From Nonomuraea jiangxiensis (GTDB taxonomy: Bacteria > Actinomycetota > Actinomycetes > Streptosporangiales > Streptosporangiaceae), in NCBI RefSeq assembly GCF_900099965.1, contig NZ_FNDJ01000002.1, positions 248,001 through 312,000 on the forward strand: a stretch of DNA of 64,000 nt. The letters run 5' to 3'. A program made the translations under genes and the position numbers. The notes below the pieces were generated by a model that saw nothing but the letters and a program-made list of their open reading frames with translations, was not told the DNA's origin and searched no databases. Position 1 is the first letter of the stretch. The number at the start of each line of letters is the position of its first letter. Positions 33,071 to 41,878 of this stretch are shown piece after piece.

Positions 33071-34871
33071 CCCCATCCTCGTCGAGATCGTCGAAGGCAC
33101 GCTGGCCTCCGTCGAGAAGGAGGTCGAGACCGCCATCGCGCGCACGGCCCGCTCGCCGATGATCCGCGACGCGCACGACTTCCGCGCGGGCATCCACGAC
33201 GCACGGCTGCGCAAGCTGACCGGCCGCTCCTACAGCGCGCTCGTCCAGCCGGTGGTGCGCGACTTCCCGATCGAGACCATGCGGCCCGGCGACGTGTACT
33301 TCCACAACGACGTCTACCTCTCCGAGGGCGGCATCGGGCACCTGCCGGACCTCTGCGTCACCGTGCCGGTCTTCCACGAGGATGAGGTGGTGGCGTTCGT
33401 GCAGGCCTTCGGCCACCACGACGACATCGGCGGGGCCGTACCCGGCTCCATGCCCTCGCACGCCCGCTCGGTCTACGAAGAGGGCCTGATGGTGCCGCCG
33501 ATCAAGCTGTGGGACCAGGGCGTGCCCAACGAGGCCGCGCTGCGCATCATGACCCGCAACTCGCGCATGCCGGACTCGCTCGCCGGCGACCTGGACGCCG
33601 AGTGCTCCGCGTGCCTGATGGGGGCGCGGCGGCTGGGGGAGCTGTTCGACCGGTACGGCAGGCAGGCCGTCGAGGAGTGCTTCGACGCGATCATCGCCAA
33701 GACCACCGAGACGTTCCGCAGGGAGTTGCTGGCGAAGATCCCCGAGGGGACGTACGTGTGGGAGGACTACGCCGAGCACGACGGCGTGGACGAGCCCCGG
33801 CTGCACGCCCAGCGCATCACGCTCACCGTCGACCAGGCGGCGGAGTCCCCGCTCACGATCGACTTCACCGGTACGTCGCCGCAGGCCAAGGGGCCGATCA
33901 ACCACGCGGGCGACTACGCGGACGGGGTGTTCCTGAAGAAGTGGCTGGCCCCGGTGCTGCGCAACCTGGCCGACACGCCGGAGCGGATGGCGGAGCTGGA
34001 GGTCAACGAGGGCGTCGTGCCCCTCATTAAGATGATTTTTCCGGAAAAAGGCACATTGCTGACCCCGGTCTTTCCCGCGCCCACCAACGCCCGCACCTTC
34101 GTCATCCTGCGCCTTCTCGGCGTCCTGGCCGGCGTCCTGGCCAAGGCCACCGGCGGCCGCATGCCCGCTGACCAGGAGACCATCCGCTACACCGGCGTCT
34201 ACGGCACTGACGCGGAGGGGACCCCGTACCTGATGCGCGAGGTCCTCGGCGGCGGCTCGGGCGGGCGCTGGTACGCCGACGGCGAGGACACCATCCACGT
34301 GGTGCCCGACTCGCGCAACATCCCGGTGGAGTTCGCCGAGTCGCGCTGGCCGTTCCGGGTGGAGCGGCTGGCGCTGGCCTGCGACTCGGGCGGGCCCGGG
34401 ATGTACCGCGGCGGGCTGGGCTACGACAAGCACATCAGGATGCTCAGGGACGCCTCGTACATGTCCATCGCCGACCGCTCGATCCTCTCCTGCTGGGGCG
34501 TCAACGGCGGGCTCGCGGGGCGCCCGTTCCGGGTGGAGATCGCGGGCAAGGAGATGGAGGGCCTGGTGGACGACCACCCGGTGCAGGCCGGGGACCTGAT
34601 CAGGATCCGTACGACCGGCGGCGGCGGATGGGGCTCACCCTACGACCGCGACCCTCGTGCGGTGGCGGCCGACGTACGGGACGGGAAGGTGTCGATCGCG
34701 GGCGCCCTCGGCGACTATGGAGTGGTCCTGGACGGCGACCGCATCGACGAGCGGGCCACCGCCGAACTCCGAGCCCGCCTCCGCCCCCCGACCGACCGCT
34801 TCTTCGACCGAGGCCCGGGCTACGCCAAACTGTCGGCCGGCCGCCCCTTCGCCGAGGTGGACGAACTATAA
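33063..34871 (+). CDS. hyuB: hydantoinase B/oxoprolinase family protein, subunit B
   Basis: 602 residues, GTG start inside the end of hyuA. HyuB landmarks: DPILVEIVEGTLASVEKEVE, DFRAGIHDAR, GDVYFHNDVYLSEGGIGHLPD, AFGHHDDIGG with metal-binding histidines, and FTGTSPQAKGPINH. The C-terminal GLGYDKHIRM and RIRTTGGGGWGSPYDRDP are also typical. With HyuA it forms the ATP-dependent amidohydrolase. A hairpin at 34934-34970 ends the transcript. Confidence 0.92.
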   Translation: MIDPILVEIVEGTLASVEKEVETAIARTARSPMIRDAHDFRAGIHDARLRKLTGRSYSALVQPVVRDFPIETMRPGDVYFHNDVYLSEGGIGHLPDLCVTVPVFHEDEVVAFVQAFGHHDDIGGAVPGSMPSHARSVYEEGLMVPPIKLWDQGVPNEAALRIMTRNSRMPDSLAGDLDAECSACLMGARRLGELFDRYGRQAVEECFDAIIAKTTETFRRELLAKIPEGTYVWEDYAEHDGVDEPRLHAQRITLTVDQAAESPLTIDFTGTSPQAKGPINHAGDYADGVFLKKWLAPVLRNLADTPERMAELEVNEGVVPLIKMIFPEKGTLLTPVFPAPTNARTFVILRLLGVLAGVLAKATGGRMPADQETIRYTGVYGTDAEGTPYLMREVLGGGSGGRWYADGEDTIHVVPDSRNIPVEFAESRWPFRVERLALACDSGGPGMYRGGLGYDKHIRMLRDASYMSIADRSILSCWGVNGGLAGRPFRVEIAGKEMEGLVDDHPVQAGDLIRIRTTGGGGWGSPYDRDPRAVAADVRDGKVSIAGALGDYGVVLDGDRIDERATAELRARLRPPTDRFFDRGPGYAKLSAGRPFAEVDEL

Positions 34872-34933
34872 GGACGTCATGAAGGACGCGCCCTGAGCGC
34901 GCGAGCTTCAGCGGCGATGCGCTGACAACGCAA

Positions 34934-34970
34934 AGCCCGGGCTTCCGTCGTCCGGCGGTCCACCCGGGCT
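34934..34970. terminator. hairpin between convergent hyuB and dehydrogenase genes
   Basis: AGCCCGGG (34934-34941) and CCCGGGCT (34963-34970) form an 8-bp stem; the loop holds a smaller ccg/cgg stem. It sits in the 158-nt convergent gap and can serve both strands. No U-tract. Confidence 0.55.
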
Positions 34971-35029
34971 CACTTCCATTCCCCCCCCGTAGGAGGCGGC
35001 GTTTACAGCGTGCCCGCGTGCGTACGGGT

Positions 35030-35899
35030 TCAGCTCTTGTCGAAGCTGGCGAAATAGGTGGCGGCCATGTCCTGGTCGCCGTGTCCCTGGGACTCGGCGC
35101 GGCGGAAGCGGTCGCCTGCCGCCGCCACGACGTCCAGGCGGACACCGGCGGTCTCCGCGGCCTCGGCGATCAGTCGCGTGTCCTTCTCCGCGTTGCTCAC
35201 CGTGAAGCTGGGCGCGTAGTCGTTCTCCAGGATGGCCCGGGCCTTGGCCTGGAAGTACGGGCTGTCCATCGGCCCGCCCGAGATCACCTGGCGGACCAGG
35301 TCCGGGTCGAGGCCGAGGCCGCGGGCCAGGGCGAGGGCCTCGGCCACGACGGCGGTGATCGAGATGCCGCAGCTCACCGTGGCCATCTTGAGCTTGGTCC
35401 CGGCGCCGGTGGCCCCGTCGCCGGCGAGCCAGAGCGTACGGGCGCCGAGCACGTCGAAGATCGGATCGAGGGCCTGCCGCGCGGACTCGGCCCCCGCCGC
35501 CAGGATGACGAGCTTGCCCTGCTCGGCCGGTTGCCGGGTGCCCTGGACCGGGGCGTCCACGAAGGTCAGCCCGTGCTCGGCCGCCAGCGCCGACAGCCGG
35601 TCGACGGCCGCCACCCCGACCGTGCTCATCTGCGCCCACACCTGCCCCGCCTTCAGCGCGGGGGCGGCGGCGGACAACGCGGCGTGCACCGCGTCCCCGT
35701 CGGTCAGCATCGTGATGATCACGTCCGCGCCCTCGACCGCGTCGGCCGGGGATCCGGCGACGACCGCGCCCGCCGCCGACAGCGGCTCGGCCTTCGCCTT
35801 CGTACGGTTCCAGACCCTGACCTCCATCCCCGCCTGGGCCAGGTTTCGGGCCATGGGAGCGCCCATGAGCCCCGTTCCGAGGACTGCGACACTACTCAT
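35030..35899 (-). CDS. NAD(P)-dependent beta-hydroxyacid dehydrogenase family oxidoreductase
   Basis: 289 residues, ATG with AAGGTGA upstream. The dinucleotide motif is VAVLGTGLMGAPMARNL; the substrate loop is DAPVQGTRQPAEQG and the catalytic lysine lies in GAGTKLKM. These are 3-hydroxyisobutyrate dehydrogenase/glyoxylate-succinic semialdehyde reductase features; WNRTKAKAE after the first fold suggests NADPH (arginine for phosphate binding). Substrate likely a short oxo- or hydroxy-acid. It is divergent from the riboswitch leader of the ureohydrolase gene, but no link is evident. Confidence 0.88.
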   Translation of the reverse strand: MSSVAVLGTGLMGAPMARNLAQAGMEVRVWNRTKAKAEPLSAAGAVVAGSPADAVEGADVIITMLTDGDAVHAALSAAAPALKAGQVWAQMSTVGVAAVDRLSALAAEHGLTFVDAPVQGTRQPAEQGKLVILAAGAESARQALDPIFDVLGARTLWLAGDGATGAGTKLKMATVSCGISITAVVAEALALARGLGLDPDLVRQVISGGPMDSPYFQAKARAILENDYAPSFTVSNAEKDTRLIAEAAETAGVRLDVVAAAGDRFRRAESQGHGDQDMAATYFASFDKS

Positions 35900-36023
35900 G
35901 AGATCACCTTATGAACCGGAGTCCGTCACGTCGCGCCCAGGGGGCGGTAAGCGTACTGGAACCAGGACTTAACTGGACGGAAACACCGCGAGGGTGGACT
36001 GAGGAGGACTCACCGAGACGGTG

Positions 36024-36123
36024 GGGCGCACCTAGGGTTCCGCCGGCAGGCGCCGGGCCTGGTCCGAGAGGTGCAGGCGGCTCCGCGAGGGCCGTTCCAC
36101 GGCGGGACAAAAGCCCGGGAGGC
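36024..36123 (+). ncRNA. guanidine-I (ykkC) riboswitch aptamer
   Basis: Three conserved blocks of the guanidine-I class occur in the right order and spacing: cctagggttccg (36031-36042), cctggtccgagag (36058-36070) and acggcgggacaaaagcccgggag split as acggcggga (36099-36107) and caaaagcccgggag (36108-36121). A GC hairpin fills the first gap (cgccggcaggcgccgg). The class binds free guanidine and turns on export or degradation genes. The aptamer ends about 52 nt before the ATG of the ureohydrolase. Downstream gcccggc (36132-36138) and gccgggc (36150-36156) can form the expression-platform hairpin and lie before the GGAG ribosome site. Boundaries are approximate. Confidence 0.88.
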
Positions 36124-36174
36124 CAGCCCTCGCCCGGCTGCCTTCCCCGGCCGGGCCGACCATTCGGAGCTCGA

Positions 36175-37305
36175 ATGCACTGGCACCCCCGTCAACCGCA
36201 CGACGACTACGGACCCGAGGCTCGCTTCGCCGTCGAGCGTGAGGCCGAACTGCCCACCACCGCCTGGGACCGCGAGGTCGCCAGAGCGCTGGAGCTGGGC
36301 CTGCAGGGGGCCGACTCCATCGTGGACCGGCGCATCCCGACGTTCTCGCGCGGCGAGCTGCCGCACTTCGCGGGCATCAACACCTTCCTCAAGGCCCCGT
36401 ACGTCGAGGACGTGCGGACCTGCGGCGCCTACGACGTGGCCGTGCTCGGCGCCCCGTTCGACGGCGGGACCACCTACCGCTCGGGCACCCGGTTCGGCCC
36501 CCAGGGCATCCGCCGGATCTCCGCCCTGTACGGGCCCTACAGCTTCGAGCTGGGCGTGGACCTGCGCGAGTCGATCACGATCGCCGACCTCGGGGACGTG
36601 TTCACGATCCCGGGCAACATCGAGAAGACGTTCGACCAGATCTCCAAGGCCGTCTCGCACGTCTACGCGAGCGGCGCCTTCCCCGTCGTCCTCGGCGGCG
36701 ACCACTCGATCGGCTACCCGACGGTACGCGGCGTGGCCGAGCACCTGTCGGGCAACCTGGGCATCATCCACTTCGACCGGCACGTGGACACCCAGGAGAC
36801 CGACCTGGACGAGCGCATGCACACCACCCCGTGGTTCCACGCCACGGACATCCCGAACGTACCCCCACAGAACCTCGTACAGATCGGCATCGGCGGCTGG
36901 CAGGCGCCCCGGCCGGGCGTCAAGGTCGGGCGCGAGCGGGGCACCACGATCATGACCGTCACCGACTGCGTCGAGATGGGCATCGAGGCCGCCGCCGAGC
37001 GGGCGCTGGAGGTGGCCTGGCGGAACGCGGAGGCCGTGTGGCTGTCGTTCGACGTGGACTGCCTGGACGCGGCGTTCGTGCCGGGCACCGGATGGCCGGA
37101 GCCGGGCGGGTTCCTGCCGCGCGAGGTGCTCAAGTTCATCCAGCTCATCGCCGACGCCGCGCCGCTGGCCGGGATCGAGGTGGTCGAGTGCAGCCCGCCG
37201 TACGACAACGCCGACATCACCTCCCTGATCGCCACCCGCGTCATCTGCGACACGCTCGGGTGCCTGGTCCGCTCCGGCCACCTGCCCAAGCAGCGGAAGG
37301 AGTGA
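36175..37305 (+). CDS. ureohydrolase (arginase/agmatinase family), probable guanidine hydrolase
   Basis: 376 residues, ATG with GGAG at 5-6 nt. All dinuclear-metal ligands are present: H177 in GGDHSIGYP, D201/H203/D205 in FDRHVDTQ, D293 and D295 in SFDVDCLDAAFVPGTG, and E338 near the C terminus. The protein has an N-terminal extension of about 80 residues before the catalytic fold, unlike short agmatinases but like the larger guanidine-hydrolase and guanidinobutyrase members. The guanidine-I riboswitch directly upstream argues that the substrate is guanidine, cleaved to urea and ammonia. Known guanidine hydrolases need nickel-loading HypA/HypB-like partners; none are in the window. Agmatinase or guanidinobutyrase remain alternatives. 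Confidence 0.85.
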   Translation: MHWHPRQPHDDYGPEARFAVEREAELPTTAWDREVARALELGLQGADSIVDRRIPTFSRGELPHFAGINTFLKAPYVEDVRTCGAYDVAVLGAPFDGGTTYRSGTRFGPQGIRRISALYGPYSFELGVDLRESITIADLGDVFTIPGNIEKTFDQISKAVSHVYASGAFPVVLGGDHSIGYPTVRGVAEHLSGNLGIIHFDRHVDTQETDLDERMHTTPWFHATDIPNVPPQNLVQIGIGGWQAPRPGVKVGRERGTTIMTVTDCVEMGIEAAAERALEVAWRNAEAVWLSFDVDCLDAAFVPGTGWPEPGGFLPREVLKFIQLIADAAPLAGIEVVECSPPYDNADITSLIATRVICDTLGCLVRSGHLPKQRKE

Positions 37306-37348
37306 CGCTCCGGGGACATCCGCGGGCCCCCGTGTGAGGATGGGCGGC

Positions 37349-38032
37349 ATGGGCCCGACCCGGATCATCGCGGTACGACACGGAGAAAGCGCGGCGAACC
37401 TCGCCTTCCGGCTGGCCGGCACGACGCCGCTGGTCTACGAGCAGGGCGACGACGAGGTGACGCTGACGGAGCTGGGCAGGACGCAGGCGGCGGCCCTCGG
37501 GCGGCTGCTCGCGGCCCTGCCCGCCGGCGAGGCGCCCGAGCTGGTGTGGTGCTCGCCCTACCGGCGCGCCTTCGACACCTGGCGGGACGCGCAGCGGACC
37601 TGGGGGATCGACCCCGCGCTCCCGGTCACCGTGGACGGGCGGCTCAGGGACCAGGAGGCGGGGGTGTTCGCCCGGCTCAACCTGGCCGCTATCAAGGAGC
37701 GGTTCCCCGCCGAGGTGGCGCGGCGCGAGGCCGAGGGCGCCTACGCCTTCCGCCCGCCCGGCGGCGAGTCCCTGGCCGACGTCGCGGCCAGGCTCCGGCG
37801 CTTCCTGGCGGACCTGGGCGAGCGGGCCGACGGGCGGCGGGTGCTGATCGTCGCCCACGACTCGGTGGTGCTGGCGCTGCGCCACGTCATCGCGGGGAGC
37901 CCGGACGCGGAGCTGGCGGCCGTGCTGGAGTTCGCGCCGGTGCTGAACGCGTCGGTGTCCGTGTGGCGGACCGGTGGCGGCCGTTTCGAGCTCGTACGTT
38001 TCAACGACGTGTCGCACCTCGGCGGCCGATGA
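37349..38032 (+). CDS. histidine phosphatase family protein
   Basis: About 227 residues. IIAVRHGESAANLAFR carries the RHG catalytic histidine motif, WCSPYRRAFDT the arginine block, and VLIVAHDSVVLAL the second catalytic histidine. It belongs to the phosphoglycerate mutase-like broad phosphatases; the inserted stretch RLRDQEAGVFARLN is typical of a subgroup acting on small phosphorylated metabolites. In-frame starts at 37334 and 37340 are possible. It follows the ureohydrolase gene by 43 nt; whether it shares the riboswitch-controlled transcript is unknown. Confidence 0.85.
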   Translation: MGPTRIIAVRHGESAANLAFRLAGTTPLVYEQGDDEVTLTELGRTQAAALGRLLAALPAGEAPELVWCSPYRRAFDTWRDAQRTWGIDPALPVTVDGRLRDQEAGVFARLNLAAIKERFPAEVARREAEGAYAFRPPGGESLADVAARLRRFLADLGERADGRRVLIVAHDSVVLALRHVIAGSPDAELAAVLEFAPVLNASVSVWRTGGGRFELVRFNDVSHLGGR

Positions 38033-38195
38033 CCCGCCCGGCGGGGCGTGCGCATTCGATCATTCGCCCTGGCAGGCGGGCCGAGGCCGGCCGGCGCGCC
38101 CGTCCGGCGAAATCATGGGGACCCAGGGTAGATGACGAAGGGTGGGCAACTGAGAGAATGTTCTTTCGCCCCGAACGCAAGTAGGAGGTTGGATC

Positions 38196-39353
38196 TTGCT
38201 CGGACCCCTCAAGGACATCGTCGTGCTCGACCTGTCCAGGGCCCTGGCCGGGCCGCACGCCGCGCAGTTGCTCGGTGACCTGGGCGCTCGGGTGATCAAG
38301 GTGGAGCATCCCGACGGGGGTGACGAATCGCGCGGCTGGGGGCCGCCGTTCGTCGGGCCGGATCATGACATCTCCACTTATTTCCTGGCCGCCAACCGCA
38401 ACAAGCAGTCCATCCGCGTCGACCTGAAGTCCGCCGAGGGCAAGCAGCTCATCGAGCGCCTCGTACGCCAGAGCGACGTCCTGGTGGAGAACTTCCGCAC
38501 CGGCGTGCTCGACCGCCTCGGCTTCCCCGTCGAACGCCTGCACGAGCTCAACCCCCGCCTCGTCGTCCTGTCGATCACCGGGTTCGGCCACGACGGCCCC
38601 GAGGGGGGCCGGCCGGGCTACGACCAGATCGCGCAGGGCGAGGGCGGCCTGATGTCGCTGACCGGGCCGTCGCTCGACGAGCCCTACCGCGTCGGGGCCT
38701 CCATCGCCGACCTGCTGGCCGGCATCCAGGGCGCCTACGGCGTGGCCGCCGCCCTCTACGAGCGCGAGCGGACCGGCGAGGGCCGCGTGGTGCGCACGTC
38801 GCTGCTGGCCGCCATCACCGGCGTGCACGCCTACCACGGCACCGCCTGGACGGTCGGCGGCAAGGTGTCGGCCGCGAGCGGCAACCACCACGCCTCCATC
38901 GCGCCCTACGGGGCCTTCCGCTGCGCCGACGGCATGCTCCAGCTCACCGCCGCCAACGAGGGCCAGTGGCGCAAGGTGGCCACGCTCCTCGGCATCGACC
39001 CCGACACCCCGAGATACGCCACCAACCGGGACCGGTTCCAGCACCGCGACGAGCTCGTCGCCGACATGGAGAAGGCCCTGTCCGTCCACGACCGCGGCCA
39101 CTGGCTGGCGAAGCTGGCAGAGGTGGGCGTGCCCGCGGGGGCGATCAGGACGATCGACGAGGTCTACGCCTGGGACCAGACGCGGTCGCAGGGCCTGGTC
39201 GTATCGGTGGACCACCCGGTGCTCGGCCCGATCGAGCTGCCGGGGCCGGTGCTGCGCTTCGACGGGCTGACCGGGGTCGAGCACACCGCGCCGCCCATGC
39301 TCGGCGAGCACGACGACGCCGTGCTGCGCTGGCTCGAAGAACGTGAGAGATGA
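38196..39353 (+). CDS. CaiB/BaiF family CoA-transferase
   Basis: 385 residues; a TTG start is chosen because AGGAGG lies 7 nt upstream. Class III CoA-transferase features: GIVVLDLSRALAGP-like start (DIVVLDLSRALAGPHAAQLL), LGARVIKVEHPDGGDESRGW, NKQSIRVDLKSAEGKQL and the catalytic aspartate in GASIADLLAG. It moves CoA between carboxylic acids, often succinyl-CoA to a dicarboxylic or branched acid. A fused carboxyltransferase gene follows 74 nt downstream, which suggests an acyl-CoA conversion route, substrate unknown. Confidence 0.9.
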   Translation: MLGPLKDIVVLDLSRALAGPHAAQLLGDLGARVIKVEHPDGGDESRGWGPPFVGPDHDISTYFLAANRNKQSIRVDLKSAEGKQLIERLVRQSDVLVENFRTGVLDRLGFPVERLHELNPRLVVLSITGFGHDGPEGGRPGYDQIAQGEGGLMSLTGPSLDEPYRVGASIADLLAGIQGAYGVAAALYERERTGEGRVVRTSLLAAITGVHAYHGTAWTVGGKVSAASGNHHASIAPYGAFRCADGMLQLTAANEGQWRKVATLLGIDPDTPRYATNRDRFQHRDELVADMEKALSVHDRGHWLAKLAEVGVPAGAIRTIDEVYAWDQTRSQGLVVSVDHPVLGPIELPGPVLRFDGLTGVEHTAPPMLGEHDDAVLRWLEERER

Positions 39354-39427
39354 TCCGCATTTCACGGCACCGGGCGGGGGGCTCGTGCGTCAACATTGCA
39401 TCGTCGGCCGACATCTAGGGAGCGATA

Positions 39428-40918
39428 GTGAGCCGTCCGGACGCGCGCACACTGATCGAAACGGTCCTCGACAGGGGGTCGTGGAAATCGTGGGACGCGC
39501 CGCCCGCCGACCCGGCGCCGCCAGGCTCCTCCTACGCCGACGAACTGGCCGCGGCCCGCGTCAAGTCCGGCTATGACGAGGCGCTCATCACCGGCGAGGG
39601 GCTGCTGGGCGGGCGCAGGGTGGCCATGGTGGCGTGCGAGTTCTCGTTCATGGCGGGCTCGATCGGGGTGGCGGCGGCCGAGCGGTTCGTGACCGCGGTC
39701 GAGCGGGCCACGCGCGAGCGGCTGCCGCTGCTGGCCGCCCCCGCCTCGGGCGGCACGCGGATGCAGGAGGGCGCGCTGGCGTTCGTCCAGATGGTGAAGA
39801 TCACCGCCGCGATCCAGGCGCACCGCGCCGTCGGCCTTCCCTACCTGGTCTACCTGCGGCACCCGACGACGGGCGGCGTGTTCGCGTCCTGGGGGTCGCT
39901 CGGGCACGTCACGCTGGCCGAGCCGGGGGCGCTGATCGGGTTCCTGGGGCCGCGGGTGTTCGAGTCGCTGCACGGCTATCCGTTCCCGGAGGGCGTGCAG
40001 GTCTCGGAGAACCTGCACCGCAAGGGGCTGCTGGACGCGGTGGTCCCGGCCGAGGACGTACGGGACAGCGCTGTCAGGGCCCTGTCCGTCCTGGCCGCCG
40101 ACCGGTCCGGCATCGTGGCGGGCCGGCCGCCCGAGGAGGACCTGCGACCGGTCGAGGCATGGGAGGCGATCACCCGCTCGCGCCGCGACGACCGGCCGGG
40201 CGTGCGTACGCTGCTCAAGCTCGCCGCCACCGACGTGACCCCGCTCAGCGGCACCGTCGAGGGCGTCAACGACCCGGGGCTGCTGCTCGCGCTGGCCAGG
40301 TTCGGCACCGCGCCCGCGGTCGTGCTCGGCCAGGACCGGCGGTTGCAGCGGACCGGCTCACCGCTCGGCCCGGCCGGGCTGAGGGTGGCCAGGCGCGGCA
40401 TGCGGCTGGCCGCCGAGCTCGGCCTGCCGCTGGTCACGGTGATCGACACGGCGGGAGCGGACCTGTCGAAGGCGGCCGAGGAGGAGGGGCTGGCCGCCGA
40501 GATCGCGCGCTGCCTGGCCGAGCTGCTCATGCTCGACGCGCCGACCGTCTGCCTGCTGCTCGGCGAGGGCGCCGGAGGAGCGGCGCTGGCGCTGCTGCCC
40601 GCCGACCGGGTGCTGTGCGCGCAGCACGCGTGGTTGTCGCCGCTGCCGCCGGAGGGCGCCTCCGCCATCCTCTACCGGTCGGTCGACTTCGCCCCCGAGA
40701 TCGCCCAGGCGCAGCGCATCCGGGCCACCGACCTGCGCCACGACGGCATCGTGGACCGGGTGATCCCCGAGCTGCCGGACGCCGCCTACGAGCCCCACCA
40801 GTTTTGCGAGCGGGTGGGGCGGGCGCTCGAATACGAGATCGCGAGGCTGCTGGAGGTGAGCCCGGCCGACCGGTTCGCGGCCCGCCAGGCCCGTTACCGC
40901 GCCCTCGGCACGCCCTAG
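39428..40918 (+). CDS. fused acetyl-CoA carboxylase carboxyltransferase beta/alpha-like protein
   Basis: 496 residues, GTG start. The N-terminal half is the beta (AccD-like) crotonase fold with APASGGTRMQEGALAF and GGVFASWGSLGHV; the C-terminal half is alpha (AccA-like) with VTVIDTAGADLSKAAEEEG and LLGEGAGGAALALLPAD. There is no N-terminal zinc finger. Such beta-alpha fusions (AccDA) in actinobacteria carboxylate acetyl- or other acyl-CoA with a biotin carrier encoded elsewhere. It follows a CoA-transferase in the same direction. Confidence 0.88.
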   Translation: MSRPDARTLIETVLDRGSWKSWDAPPADPAPPGSSYADELAAARVKSGYDEALITGEGLLGGRRVAMVACEFSFMAGSIGVAAAERFVTAVERATRERLPLLAAPASGGTRMQEGALAFVQMVKITAAIQAHRAVGLPYLVYLRHPTTGGVFASWGSLGHVTLAEPGALIGFLGPRVFESLHGYPFPEGVQVSENLHRKGLLDAVVPAEDVRDSAVRALSVLAADRSGIVAGRPPEEDLRPVEAWEAITRSRRDDRPGVRTLLKLAATDVTPLSGTVEGVNDPGLLLALARFGTAPAVVLGQDRRLQRTGSPLGPAGLRVARRGMRLAAELGLPLVTVIDTAGADLSKAAEEEGLAAEIARCLAELLMLDAPTVCLLLGEGAGGAALALLPADRVLCAQHAWLSPLPPEGASAILYRSVDFAPEIAQAQRIRATDLRHDGIVDRVIPELPDAAYEPHQFCERVGRALEYEIARLLEVSPADRFAARQARYRALGTP

Positions 40919-40927
40919 CCCGGCCCG

Positions 40928-41323
40928 CTAGGGGACCGGGATCCGTTCGATCCGGATCGAGAAGACCTCCTCGCGGGGCACCACGACCTCGTAGGCGCCG
41001 TGGTCCACCATCCAGTAGCCCAGCGCCTCCGCCTTCATCCCGCTGTGCCCCGTGTAGGCGATGTGCAGCCCGTCGTCGTCCTCGTCGAGCACGATGCACG
41101 GCTCGCCGCCGAACGCCCCGACCGTGCGGATCAGCACCAGCCACTCCACCTCCGACCTCGGCACCACCCGCCGCCAGTAGCCGGCGGCCGCCTCGAAGCC
41201 GGGCAGCTCCATCTCGCTGAACAGCACCACCTGGTCGTTGTCCGGGCCGAGCGCGGCAGGCAGAGTAAGGTCGCCGAAGCCGGCCACGAAGCCGGAGGCG
41301 ACCGGCACGATCTCGTCGCTCAT
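40928..41323 (-). CDS. hypothetical protein
   Basis: 131 residues, acidic, rich in beta-strand-like sequence (VLDEDDDGLHIAYTGHSGM). No domain recognised. Its ATG overlaps the stop of the upstream hypothetical (ATGA), so the two are translated together and probably act together. It has no signal peptide or membrane segment. Confidence 0.65.
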   Translation of the reverse strand: MSDEIVPVASGFVAGFGDLTLPAALGPDNDQVVLFSEMELPGFEAAAGYWRRVVPRSEVEWLVLIRTVGAFGGEPCIVLDEDDDGLHIAYTGHSGMKAEALGYWMVDHGAYEVVVPREEVFSIRIERIPVP

Positions 41324-41766
41324 GCGCAGGGCCGCCAGGTCAGCCCGTCGTAGTCGGCGAAGGGCCGCTCACCCTCGTCGCTCACGTGGACGATCTCCGC
41401 CCCGGCCGGGATCGGCATCGGAACGGTGTGGAACTGCGGCACTACATGCTCCGACGAGGTCGTGAACCCGTTGCCGGCGAACGGCGGCGCGTCGCTCCAG
41501 TCGCCCCCCATGTGCGGCCCGTACGGCACCGCGTAGGTGTCGACGTCGCGTGCATACCAGCGCATGAGGTAGATCTCGGGCACCTCCGCGAACAGCTCCG
41601 AGCCGTCGAAGGCCAGGTCGAGCCCGTAGAAGAGCGACTCGGGTGTGGTCAGCCTGACGCAGTCCTGCACCCGGTAGACGTAGCCGGAGATGACCGTGCG
41701 CTTGCCTGACAGGTAGGGCACGAGCAGTCGCGGCGGGACGACCTTCTGCATCTGCGTTCCGCTCAC
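41320..41766 (-). CDS. hypothetical protein
   Basis: 148 residues from GTG 41766 (ATG 41751 is an alternative). It has a mixed, aromatic-rich sequence (PEIYLMRWYARDVDTYAVPYG) and no recognisable domain; not secreted. It is the first gene of a two-gene unit with the preceding entry. A 112-nt spacer separates it from the nitrilase-family gene upstream, with no structure seen. Confidence 0.65.
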   Translation of the reverse strand: MSGTQMQKVVPPRLLVPYLSGKRTVISGYVYRVQDCVRLTTPESLFYGLDLAFDGSELFAEVPEIYLMRWYARDVDTYAVPYGPHMGGDWSDAPPFAGNGFTTSSEHVVPQFHTVPMPIPAGAEIVHVSDEGERPFADYDGLTWRPCA

Positions 41767-41878
41767 CGTTCTACTTTACGATCGGTTGGCCCTGTGATGG
41801 GACCACCATGACGATCACCGCGTGTCCGCGGCCCCGAGCACTCTATGTCCACCCGCGCCGACGCGGACCGGAACGGGC

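Noticed and set aside
36175..37305. Plain agmatinase call for the ureohydrolase
   Set aside because: Not excluded by sequence alone, but the guanidine-I riboswitch and long N-terminal extension make guanidine the better substrate guess.
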